Shown: piece by piece, positions 1 through 6,019 of the stretch
How positions within the stretch are numbered: the first letter of the stretch is position 1
How the letters are laid out: every line of letters begins with the position of its first letter
Assembly (NCBI GenBank): GCA_023544605.1
Contig: JAMJFQ010000091.1
Coordinates: 1-6,090 of the forward strand
Direction: 5' to 3'
Length of the DNA: 6,090 bases
DNA from: ANME-2 cluster archaeon
GTDB lineage: Archaea; Halobacteriota; Methanosarcinia; Methanosarcinales; Methanocomedenaceae
The notes under the pieces: model-generated
What the model was told of the DNA's origin: nothing
Seen by the model: only the letters and a program-made list of their open reading frames with translations
The model's database searches: none
Program-made: the position numbers and the translations under genes

Positions 1-479
1 TACAGGCTGCGTGCCACTTCAAGTACGGCCTTACTCTCACCCTTCCTGGCCCTGCCGCCAATACCGATATAGAAATCCTCGGTATTTTCCCGTACTACCG
101 TAAAATCAATGTCCTCAGGTGTCTTGTCCTTGATCGGACACCACACACCCTCCAATAGTTTGATCGGCCGCAGATTGATATATTGGTCAAAATAGAACCG
201 CGCCGCCAGCAGCACGCCCTTCTCAAGCACACCTGGTGCAACTCTTGGGTCACCGATACTGCCCAGGTAAATATTGTGATACGTGTTCAACTCCTTGAGC
301 GTATCCTCTGAGATAAGCTCCCCGGTCTCAAGGTAATGGTCTGCGCCGTGGGGATAGTCTATCCACTCCACGTCAAAACCATACACCTCACCGGCCGCAT
401 CAATGACCTTCCGGCCTTCAGCAATGATCTCGGGACCGATGCCGTCCCCTGCTATCACTGGCACTTTATACTGGCTCAT
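1..479 (-). CDS. leuB: 3-isopropylmalate dehydrogenase family protein (LeuB/AksF-like), N-terminal part, cut by the left edge
   Basis: Translating the minus strand from the ATG at 479 gives 159 codons with no stop. This is about the first 40% of a family that is usually near 330-370 residues. The protein is an NAD-dependent beta-decarboxylating dehydrogenase, which oxidises and decarboxylates a 2-hydroxy-3-carboxy acid. Visible motifs are the N-terminal GDGIGPEI (residues 11-18), the substrate-arginine positions R94 and R104 (in NLRP), and VVRENTED (128-135) with R130. The ATG overlaps the leuD stop as ATGA, and AGGTGA lies 4 bases upstream, so the start is secure. Pairing with leuD suggests 3-isopropylmalate as substrate. 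However, the stretch from FDQYINLRP to RENTED and IGIGG also resembles the tartrate/D-malate dehydrogenase branch (TtuC/DmlA). Isohomocitrate dehydrogenase (AksF, coenzyme B pathway) or methylmalate dehydrogenase (isoleucine) are other options. The family is certain; the exact substrate is inferred. Confidence 0.9.
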   Translation of the reverse strand, partial: MSQYKVPVIAGDGIGPEIIAEGRKVIDAAGEVYGFDVEWIDYPHGADHYLETGELISEDTLKELNTYHNIYLGSIGDPRVAPGVLEKGVLLAARFYFDQYINLRPIKLLEGVWCPIKDKTPEDIDFTVVRENTEDFYIGIGGRARKGESKAVLEVARSL

Positions 480-961
480 ACGCTCACCTGCTCCCTAGTA
501 TATTCGATAAGTCCACCGGCATCCACGATACCACGCAGGAAATCGGGCAGCCCCGTAGCCTGGTACGTCTCGTCCCGGGTCTTGTTCGTAATGATGCCTG
601 ATGCAATATTTACGTCAAGTTCATCCCCTTCCTGTATGCGGTCTGTATCCTGGCACTCCAAAAGAGGCAGCCCGATGTTGATAGAGTTCCTGAAAAATAT
701 GCGGGCAAAGCTCTTGGCAATGATGCATTTTACCTGTGCACCTTTCAAGGCAAGAGGTGCATGTTCCCGGCTTGAACCGCATCCGAAGTTGGTTCCTCCG
801 ATGATTATATCGCCCGGTTTGACCTCACCAGCGAACTCTGGTCTTACACCCTCAAAGGCATGCTCTGCCAGTTCCCCGGGTGTGTTGATGGTAAGATACC
901 TGCCAGGTATGACGGCATCGGTATCAATATCGTTTCCAAATTTCCAAACATTTCCCTTCAT
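476..961 (-). CDS. leuD: 3-isopropylmalate dehydratase (isomerase) small subunit, LeuD family
   Basis: This 161-residue protein is the full length expected for the archaeal small subunit of the aconitase-type hydro-lyases. With a large [4Fe-4S] subunit (LeuC, not in the window) it interconverts 2- and 3-isopropylmalate. Motifs run in order: VWKFGNDIDTDAVIPGRYL (residues 5-23), GGTNFGCGSSREHAPLALKG (55-74, the swivelling-domain substrate loop), AKSFARIFFRNSINIGLPL (82-100) and the C-terminal DAGGLIEYT. The start ATG has GGAG 9 bases upstream. The stop overlaps the leuB start, so the two are cotranslated and catalyse consecutive steps. The residue after YL, which separates homoaconitases (Arg in MJ1271) from isopropylmalate isomerases (Val in MJ1277), is Thr24 here. 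The substrate could therefore be isopropylmalate, citramalate/methylmalate or homocitrate-type acids. LeuD of leucine synthesis is the default call. Confidence 0.92.
   Translation of the reverse strand: MKGNVWKFGNDIDTDAVIPGRYLTINTPGELAEHAFEGVRPEFAGEVKPGDIIIGGTNFGCGSSREHAPLALKGAQVKCIIAKSFARIFFRNSINIGLPLLECQDTDRIQEGDELDVNIASGIITNKTRDETYQATGLPDFLRGIVDAGGLIEYTREQVSV
484..489 (-). promoter_or_regulatory. Ribosome binding site of leuB inside the leuD 3' end
   Basis: The minus strand reads AGGTGA, then 4 bases, then ATG. This matches the archaeal 16S anti-Shine-Dalgarno complement (AGGAGGTGAT) at normal spacing. It lies within the last codons of leuD, supporting coupled translation of the pair. Confidence 0.7.
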
Positions 962-1034
962 TGTATTCTACTCCATGAATTGAGGTATAATAACATCAAA
1001 GGATTATAGTATTTTGCTTAATACCGGTGTTGCT
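962..1034 (-). promoter_or_regulatory. Intergenic promoter region of leuD-leuB
   Basis: This 73-bp gap separates the DUF2119 stop from the leuD start. On the minus strand a TATA-like ACTATAAT lies at 1010-1003, preceded by an A-rich stretch (GCAAAAT) that could be the BRE. A start about 25 bp downstream would fall near 980, giving a leader of roughly 19 nt that contains GGAG (974-971), 9 bases before the ATG. It is therefore likely that leuDB is transcribed on its own, although read-through from topA-DUF2119 is possible. Inferred from sequence only. Confidence 0.4.
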
Positions 1035-1622
1035 TTAATACAGGTGTCCGTAGAACCTCAAATAGTTCTTGACAGCTACTGCGGTCTGTTGAGGATAATG
1101 CCGGGACATATAGGCCACAAATCCCTGGCGGCTCCAGCATTCCTTTACTACATCCAACAGACTGCAAATGACACTCAGTGACTGCTCGTTTGGACCTTTT
1201 GGCATTTCAAACGATACGCATAGGTCATTAGGTGTAAAAAAATCCTTCCTGATACGAGGCGATACCGACCCCATTAAGATCCCAGCTTCAATATCAATGT
1301 ATGCAGGCACTCCGTACCGTTCGAACCTACCATCTCCTGTCAGTGCTGCATAACTCTCCTTTGAATAGGAATGGAGTTCAAGGTAGATCGTGGGTCTATA
1401 CGTCTTAATGGCCCGAAGGAGATGAGGTGCATAGGTGGTGTAGTAGTCCCTATCCAGCGTACTAAGGTATTCATTATCCGAAACCTTTGGCATAAGAAGC
1501 AGGGTCCCGGTCCTGGGAGGAGAAAGCTGTTCAAGTAACCGGGATGTCGTTTCCCACTCATCACCGTGCAGACCAGCGGTAAAAAGGCGAACCGGTTCTC
1601 CACTGCCATACTGTTGTATCAT
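1035..1622 (-). CDS. DUF2119 family protein with a carboxypeptidase/aspartoacylase-like zinc site
   Basis: The 195-residue protein resembles DUF2119, an uncharacterised family known from methanogens. From the chosen ATG, LFTAGLHGDEWE contains H19-x-x-E22, IYLELHSYSKE contains H84, and VSFEMPKG contains E139. This is the order of the zinc ligands (HxxE...H) and catalytic glutamate in M14-type zinc carboxypeptidases and the AstE/ASPA amidohydrolases. D57-R58 (LDRDYY) may be the substrate-side arginine. A small cytosolic metal-dependent hydrolase or deacylase is therefore inferred; the substrate is unknown. No signal peptide or membrane segment is seen. The ATG lies one base after the topA stop (TAATATG), so translation is probably coupled to topA. 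The reading frame stays open upstream to a TTG at 1670 inside topA, giving 211 residues. The ATG is preferred because of its codon and its position, although no good ribosome binding site precedes it. Confidence 0.85.
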   Translation of the reverse strand: MIQQYGSGEPVRLFTAGLHGDEWETTSRLLEQLSPPRTGTLLLMPKVSDNEYLSTLDRDYYTTYAPHLLRAIKTYRPTIYLELHSYSKESYAALTGDGRFERYGVPAYIDIEAGILMGSVSPRIRKDFFTPNDLCVSFEMPKGPNEQSLSVICSLLDVVKECWSRQGFVAYMSRHYPQQTAVAVKNYLRFYGHLY

Positions 1623-1623
1623 A

Positions 1624-3651
1624 TTACTGTTTTTTATCTTCACTGTCCTTAATACTTTTTTGCCATTCAAGGTAATTGCAGTAAGAACAACCCAATTCCC
1701 AGGGTCGTTTTCCCTTGTTGATTATCTTGATGTGGTTGATATTGTGCTTTTCACAGAGCTTATCAGTGACCACTATCTGCCCGCTCTTAGGCAACGGTAA
1801 TGAGAAGTCACAATCAGGGTATCCTGTACACCCGATGAACCTGCCCCCCTTCTTTGAGCGCCTGATTATCAGGTCGCTCTGGCACTTCTCGCAGGTACCG
1901 ATGATCTTATCTTCCCGCATGCCTGTGCGCAACCCTTCGGTGATCTTTTCACTATTCTTACTAAGGTCATCAAATACCGCTCTGAGCATCTCCCTGGATT
2001 CGTCCACCACATCATCCTCGGTCTTGACACCCTCACTTATCAGGTCCATTTCCGTCTCCAGTGTGGCAGTCATTTCCGGTTTGGTGATAGTTTGTGCATA
2101 CGTTTCCAGGGTTTCTATCACCGCCATTGCAGTCTTGGTAGGCTGCAACGGGTTACCATGCACGTACGCCCTGCTATAGAGTTTGGATATTATCTCATGC
2201 CTGGTGGACTTGGTGCCCAGTCCAAGGTCTTCCATGAGCTTTATAAGCCTGCCCTGTCCATATCTTCCAGGCGGTTGGGTCTCCTTTTCCAGCAATTGTT
2301 TGTCTACAACTGAAAGTACCTGGCCTACCTCGAGGTCGGGCAGTATCATGTCTTCGGGTTTATGATACGGATAATACCAGCGCCACCCCTCTTCAAGCAG
2401 ACTTGCACCCCTGGACTTGAACTCTTCTTTCGAGATATCGAACAGCGCCTGCATGGTCTTCCACTTGGCAGGTGGGGCAAAAGTGGCAAAGAAGCGCCGC
2501 ACTACCAGTTCATATATCTTCCACTCGTCATCCTTTAGTTTGGAACGCTCGACAAAGGATGCTGGTATGACCGGGGGATGGTCCGTAGTCTCTTTTTTCC
2601 CACGGGTGGGTGTCAATTCAGGCTGCTGCAGCAGATTCTCTACATAGGGTTTGAATACGCCCTTGCCCAGGCTATTGATGAGTTCCCTCATGTCAATACT
2701 TGACGGATACACGGTATTGTCGGTCCTGGGGTATGAAATGAACCCGTTCATATACAGGGTCTCTGCTATGCGCATGGCATTGGATGCAGTAAAACCGATA
2801 CTACTGGCTGCCCTGATAAATTCGGTCGTATTGAATGGCATGGGCGGGTGGTCTACTCTCTCGGCCGCCTTGAGGTCTATGACTTTGGCTGTGTCACCGA
2901 GCGTGTTGAATATTCTGTTTGCCTCATCTCCATCCCATATCCTGCCGGCCTTGTGTTTGGCCTCGAACTCGATGCTGTCAGCCAGTGTGGCTATTATTTC
3001 CCAGTAGGTCCTGGGCACATGGGCCAGACGCTCACGTTCCCTGTCCACCAGCAGCGCCAGGGTGGGTGTCTGCACCCGTCCTACGCTCAGGAACAGGTTG
3101 CCTAACCTGCCTGCTGTTGTGGAGATGTACCTGGTGAGGGCTGCACCCCATATCAGGTCAATGACCTGCCTGCTCTGACCTGCCGCAGCCAGGTTGAAAT
3201 CCACGTGGTTGGTGTTGTCAAATGCCTTGAGTATCTCTTTCTTGGTAATAGTACTGTAATGAACACGGTCCGATGTTATGCCTTTATTGACCTTCTCCAC
3301 AATACGCAGGGCTTCCACACCAATAAGTTCACCTTCCCGGTCAAAGTCAGTGGCAATGGTGACGTGGTCTGATTCTTTACCCAGTTTGCGAAGTGCTGCG
3401 ACTATTTTGTGCTGGGTAGGAGTAGTAATTATATCAGCACTTATCAGTTCCCGGCTGTCAACTTTTTGCCAGTTGTTATACTCTTTAGGAAAATCCACTG
3501 AGACGATGTGACCACTCAGTCCCATGACCACCGTAGTGTCCCACTGGTATGTATCGACCCCGCTAACCCTTACCGACTTGGGTTTTTTTGGAGCCAGTAT
3601 TTCAGATATACGCTTTGCAGTATTGTGTTTTTCTGTGATTATTAAATGCAT
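1624..3651 (-). CDS. topA: DNA topoisomerase I, type IA, archaeal
   Basis: This 675-residue type IA topoisomerase relaxes negative supercoils by passing one strand through a transient 5'-phosphotyrosine break. The Toprim domain starts at the N terminus with IITEKHNTAKRI (E7). It continues with the metal-binding TDFDREGE (D102, D104, E106) and SGHIVSVDFP (46-55). The catalytic tyrosine is Y307 in GFISYPRTDN, with R309 beside it. SVGRVQTPTLALLVDRE (189-205) and GRYGQGRLIKLMEDLGLGTKSTRH (462-485) are further core motifs. The C terminus has a four-cysteine zinc finger (C587, C590, C608, C614). A second putative metal site has CxxH (C633, H636) and CxxC (C655, C658). No reverse-gyrase helicase domain is present. 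The start ATG has GGAGTG 5 bases upstream. The gene is divergent from nnr and is followed directly by the DUF2119 gene. It appears intact. Confidence 0.97.
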   Translation of the reverse strand: MHLIITEKHNTAKRISEILAPKKPKSVRVSGVDTYQWDTTVVMGLSGHIVSVDFPKEYNNWQKVDSRELISADIITTPTQHKIVAALRKLGKESDHVTIATDFDREGELIGVEALRIVEKVNKGITSDRVHYSTITKKEILKAFDNTNHVDFNLAAAGQSRQVIDLIWGAALTRYISTTAGRLGNLFLSVGRVQTPTLALLVDRERERLAHVPRTYWEIIATLADSIEFEAKHKAGRIWDGDEANRIFNTLGDTAKVIDLKAAERVDHPPMPFNTTEFIRAASSIGFTASNAMRIAETLYMNGFISYPRTDNTVYPSSIDMRELINSLGKGVFKPYVENLLQQPELTPTRGKKETTDHPPVIPASFVERSKLKDDEWKIYELVVRRFFATFAPPAKWKTMQALFDISKEEFKSRGASLLEEGWRWYYPYHKPEDMILPDLEVGQVLSVVDKQLLEKETQPPGRYGQGRLIKLMEDLGLGTKSTRHEIISKLYSRAYVHGNPLQPTKTAMAVIETLETYAQTITKPEMTATLETEMDLISEGVKTEDDVVDESREMLRAVFDDLSKNSEKITEGLRTGMREDKIIGTCEKCQSDLIIRRSKKGGRFIGCTGYPDCDFSLPLPKSGQIVVTDKLCEKHNINHIKIINKGKRPWELGCSYCNYLEWQKSIKDSEDKKQ

Positions 3652-3700
3652 CTAAGCACTCCGTGTTTCTGCAAGTCCAGAATTAGTGTTGAAATAAATT
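3652..3700 (-). promoter_or_regulatory. Probable promoter and ribosome binding site of topA
   Basis: GGAGTG occupies 3662-3657 on the minus strand, 5 bases before the topA ATG, and is a good ribosome binding site. An AT-rich AATTTATTTC at 3700-3691 is the best TATA candidate; it would place the start near 3671 and leave a leader of about 20 nt. A second AT-rich block at 3714-3705 is an alternative, so the TATA assignment is weak. Confidence 0.35.
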
Positions 3701-3755
3701 ACATCAATAAATAGGTTTTGTCTGCTATTAACCAGAAACTAAGAATAAACAATTA

Positions 3756-3800
3756 TTTTATATCATGCCCAATAAACATTAAGTAAATAACAAGAGAGGA
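3756..3800 (+). promoter_or_regulatory. Promoter and ribosome binding site of nnr
   Basis: TTTTATAT at 3756-3763 is a strong match to an archaeal TATA box, with the A-rich AAACAA just upstream. Transcription would start near 3785, giving a leader of about 25 nt. GAGAGGA at 3794-3800 precedes the nnr ATG by 9 bases. This promoter probably drives nnr, the small gene and moaC together, since the gaps between them are only 13 and 3 bases. Confidence 0.5.
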
Positions 3801-3809
3801 AAATCAGAT

Positions 3810-5270
3810 ATGAAGACCATTACTTCCAGGCAGATGGATACGCTGGATATGAACTGTGAGTATCTGGGACTTTCCCGACTCCAGCTGATGGAGAACGCAG
3901 GCTCGGCAGTGGCTGCTGAGGTGATGAACCTTCCCACCAGGGAGCGGGTGTTGGTCGTGGCCGGCCTGGGTAACAATGGGGGGGATGGATCTGTAGCGGC
4001 CAGGCACCTGATCGGTTATGAAGTAACGGTATTACTTCTCGGTAAGACCAGTGAGGTCAAAACCCCTGAAGCTGCCAGGAACATGTCAATTCTCAAGAGC
4101 ATGGGAATACCTGTTATCGAAGTGAGAGAAGTATCAGAGCTGGACCCTGACTCTTTCTTGGACTGTGATGTGATAGTTGACGCTCTTTTTGGGACCGGCA
4201 TAAAGGGATCTATCAGGGAGCCTTATGCATCGGCCATAGACCTGATGAATAATGCTCCATCAAAGGTGGTCAGTGTGGACGTCCCTTCTGGTATGGATCC
4301 CGACGGCGGCGAGTTCGAAAAGGCTGTTCGGGCCGATGTGACCGTTACCTTTCATCTGCCCAAACCGGGTCTGCTGGAGCCAGCCGCCGCGGAGTATGTC
4401 GGCGAGATAGCAGTAGCAGATATCGGCATCCCGCCTGAAGCCGAAAACGTGGTGGGTCCCGGTGATGTGAAACTGGTGACCGGACGCAGTCCTGACAGCC
4501 ATAAAGGTGATGGGGGGCGTGTGCTGATAATAGGTGGCGGTGCATACTCCGGAGCACCGGCCTTATCTGGCCTGGCGGCACTGCGAGCGGGTGCTGATAT
4601 TGTGACCGTAGCGGCCCCAAAGAGCGTTGCCGGTATCATAGCTTCCTTTTCACCGAACCTTATCGTCAAAAAACTGTCAAAGAAACGTCTGCATAGGCAG
4701 GACATACCTATCCTGGAAATACTTATACAGGCCCATGACGTGGTAGTGATAGGAATGGGGCTGGGCAGGGATGATGAGACACTGGCCGCCATCAGAGAGA
4801 TACTGCCATTATGCAATAAGGTTGTGGTGGATGCTGACGGCCTGGCCGCGATCGAGACACCGTTAAGCCAGTACGGGTGTGAGATGATAATCACTCCCCA
4901 TGCCGGTGAATTCAGGGCATTGGGGAGAGATAAGGTGCCTCATGACCTTGACAGGCGTGTGGGTATGATCAACAGGTTCGCTGCCGACAACAACGCGGTC
5001 GTACTGCTCAAAGGGCCCGAGGATATTATTTCCAACGGGGAGCAATCAAAGGTCAACCACACAGGTAATCCCGGCATGACCGTAGGCGGGACCGGGGATG
5101 TACTTGCAGGTATCACAGGTGCACTGTTTGCAAAAAATAGTGCTATTGAAGCAGCAATGGCGGCGGCATATATCTGCGGGCGGGCAGGGGATATGGTGTA
5201 CGAGGAGCTGGGGGTGGGCCTGTTAGCCACTGATATTATTGACAGTATCCCGGCTGCCATGAAACGGTAA
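3810..5270 (+). CDS. nnr: Bifunctional NAD(P)HX epimerase / ADP-dependent NAD(P)HX dehydratase
   Basis: This 486-residue fusion repairs hydrated NADH and NADPH. The N-terminal YjeF_N domain (about 1-215) interconverts the R and S hydrates, and the C-terminal ribokinase-like domain (about 220-486) dehydrates the S form using ADP (ATP in eukaryotes). N-domain motifs are LMENAG (26-31), VVAGLGNNGGDGSVAARHL (49-67), VDALFGTGIKG (123-133) and VVSVDVPSGMDPDGG (153-167). C-domain motifs are HKGDGGRVLIIGGG (231-244), ALSGLAALRAGAD (251-263), VVVDADGLAAI (338-348), ITPHAGEF (361-368), LLKGPEDII (399-407) and the nucleotide/catalytic loop NPGMTVGGTGDVLAG (420-434) with D430. Length and domain order match the common prokaryotic fusion. 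The ATG is supported by GAGAGGA 9 bases upstream. It is the first gene of an apparent three-gene unit ending in moaC. That the partners are functionally related is not implied by the sequence. Confidence 0.97.
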   Translation: MKTITSRQMDTLDMNCEYLGLSRLQLMENAGSAVAAEVMNLPTRERVLVVAGLGNNGGDGSVAARHLIGYEVTVLLLGKTSEVKTPEAARNMSILKSMGIPVIEVREVSELDPDSFLDCDVIVDALFGTGIKGSIREPYASAIDLMNNAPSKVVSVDVPSGMDPDGGEFEKAVRADVTVTFHLPKPGLLEPAAAEYVGEIAVADIGIPPEAENVVGPGDVKLVTGRSPDSHKGDGGRVLIIGGGAYSGAPALSGLAALRAGADIVTVAAPKSVAGIIASFSPNLIVKKLSKKRLHRQDIPILEILIQAHDVVVIGMGLGRDDETLAAIREILPLCNKVVVDADGLAAIETPLSQYGCEMIITPHAGEFRALGRDKVPHDLDRRVGMINRFAADNNAVVLLKGPEDIISNGEQSKVNHTGNPGMTVGGTGDVLAGITGALFAKNSAIEAAMAAAYICGRAGDMVYEELGVGLLATDIIDSIPAAMKR

Positions 5271-5274
5271 ATGG

Positions 5275-5279
5275 GGTGA
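5275..5279 (+). promoter_or_regulatory. Ribosome binding site that decides a TTG start
   Basis: GGTGA is followed by 4 bases and a TTG at 5284. This matches the arrangement before leuB (AGGTGA, 4 bases, ATG) in the same window. Spacing to the in-frame ATG at 5293 would be 13 bases, which is less usual, so the TTG is favoured. Confidence 0.5.
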
Positions 5280-5283
5280 GGAA

Positions 5284-5454
5284 TTGAAGGAAATGCTTGT
5301 AGAACTGGAACGCAACAGGGTCAGGCTGGTGGTGCGCCACGGCGAGGATGAGACCATTATCAAACTGAACCTTCAAGAGGCACAAAAACTCTCAGATGAT
5401 TTGAAACAGGCTCTTGAAGACTACCAGCAGCGAAAGCATGTCAGGATTGACTGA
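5284..5454 (+). CDS. Small hypothetical protein between nnr and moaC
   Basis: The frame encodes 56 residues from the TTG at 5284, or 53 from the ATG at 5293. I do not recognise the family. The N-terminal half (VELERNRVRLVVRHGEDETIIKLN) alternates charged and hydrophobic residues and could form two or three beta strands. The second half (LQEAQKLSDDLKQALEDYQQRKH) looks like one long amphipathic, possibly coiled-coil helix. There is no signal peptide, cysteine or membrane segment. Reality as a gene rests on tight packing: it starts 13 bases after nnr, ends 3 bases before moaC and has a well-placed GGTGA. Its composition is also protein-like. A small cytosolic beta-beta-alpha protein is inferred. 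Involvement in molybdopterin synthesis or cofactor repair would be guesswork from position. Confidence 0.75.
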   Translation: MKEMLVELERNRVRLVVRHGEDETIIKLNLQEAQKLSDDLKQALEDYQQRKHVRID

Positions 5455-5457
5455 AAT

Positions 5458-5931
5458 ATGGATGACACTTTTACCCATATACACGAAGGCAGGGCCAGGA
5501 TGGTGGATATCAGCAGCAAGCCCGAGTCTAGCAGGCGGGCTGTGGCATCGGGACATATCTGCCTGAAACCCGCTACCATCGGGGCCATACGCAGCCGTAC
5601 TATCGAGAAGGGAAATGTGCTGGCCACTGCCAGGATAGCAGCGGTGCAGGCTGTGAAGCGTACCTGGGATACGATACCTATGTGCCACCAGATACCCATC
5701 GCCCATGTGGACGTGGAGTTTGATGTGATGGATGACAGGGTGGACGCTGTGGTGGAAGTGCGCTCGGTCGGGAAGACGGGGGTCGAGATGGAGGCACTGC
5801 ACGGGGTGTCGGTTGCGTTGTTGACGGTATGGGATATGGTGAAGTCTGCTGAAAAGGATGAGACTGGGAATTATCCCCAGACTGTTATTTCAGATATCAG
5901 GGTTGTAGAGAAGGTTAAGGAAGGGATTTGA
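5458..5931 (+). CDS. moaC: Cyclic pyranopterin monophosphate synthase, MoaC
   Basis: At 157 residues this is the usual length for MoaC. With MoaA, the enzyme converts GTP to cyclic pyranopterin monophosphate; MoaC performs the second step, rearranging 3',8-cyclo-dihydro-GTP. The product leads to molybdopterin for molybdenum or tungsten enzymes, such as formylmethanofuran dehydrogenase in methanogens. Motifs are ARMVDIS (13-19), EKGNVLATARIAAVQAVKRT (50-69) with K51, IPMCHQIPI (73-81) with H77, and KTGVEMEALHGVSVALLTVWDMVKSAEKD (106-134) with E110, E112, D126 and K129. These align with the E. coli active-site residues K51, H77, E112/E114, D128 and K131. The ATG lies 3 bases after the upstream stop, with AGGA about 11 bases before it. 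No moaA or other cofactor gene is visible in the window. The gene appears intact. Confidence 0.96.
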   Translation: MDDTFTHIHEGRARMVDISSKPESSRRAVASGHICLKPATIGAIRSRTIEKGNVLATARIAAVQAVKRTWDTIPMCHQIPIAHVDVEFDVMDDRVDAVVEVRSVGKTGVEMEALHGVSVALLTVWDMVKSAEKDETGNYPQTVISDIRVVEKVKEGI

Positions 5932-5952
5932 ATAGTAATATTACGCACTCAC

Positions 5953-5976
5953 ACCCTCAGGGTTAACTTTTTATTT
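5953..5976 (+). terminator. Possible terminator after moaC
   Basis: ACCC-TCA-GGGT at 5953-5963 can fold into a short 4-bp stem, followed by the T-rich CTTTTTATTT at 5967-5976. Archaeal termination relies mainly on T-tracts, so the tract rather than the short hairpin is the useful signal. It overlaps the TATA-like box of the next gene, making the assignment uncertain. Confidence 0.3.
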
Positions 5977-5977
5977 A
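5970..5977 (+). promoter_or_regulatory. TATA-like box for the gene starting at 6000 (leaderless transcript)
   Basis: TTTATTTA is centred about 26 bp before the ATG at 6000. No Shine-Dalgarno-like sequence precedes that ATG. At the usual archaeal TATA-to-start distance, transcription would begin at or beside the A of the ATG, giving a leaderless mRNA. Confidence 0.4.
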
Positions 5978-5985
5978 TGTAAATC

Positions 5986-6019
5986 GTGTAAACAATTATA
6001 TGAATGGTGTAAAAATTAT
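5986..6019 (+). repeat. Imperfect direct repeat across the start of the last gene
   Basis: GTGTAAACAATTAT (5986-5999) recurs as GTGTAAAAATTAT (6007-6019), differing by one missing base. The copies start 21 bp apart, two DNA turns, and flank the ATG at 6000. This could be an operator bound on one face of the helix, or chance in AT-rich sequence. Confidence 0.4.

Noticed and set aside
336..983. A 215-codon plus-strand open frame opposite leuD and the leuB start
   Set aside because: It is antisense to leuD, whose full-length motifs are unmistakable; the translation is Ser/Pro-rich with no recognisable domain, as expected for a shadow frame.
4352..4894. A 180-codon minus-strand open frame inside nnr
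   Set aside because: It mirrors nnr codons and gives a low-complexity Ser/Pro/Ala/Thr protein; nnr is intact across it.
5271..5279. ATG GGG TGA directly after the nnr stop, a two-codon mini-frame
   Set aside because: The bases are better explained as the GGTGA ribosome binding site for the next gene.
5392..5802. A 136-codon minus-strand open frame opposite moaC and the small gene
   Set aside because: His-rich translation without domain features, lying antisense to conserved moaC motifs.
5936..5944. TAATATTAC, identical to the nonanucleotide of geminivirus rolling-circle origins, within the 10-bp palindrome GTAATATTAC
   Set aside because: It is short and AT-rich, has no flanking stem-loop, and no Rep gene is present; chance is the simplest explanation.
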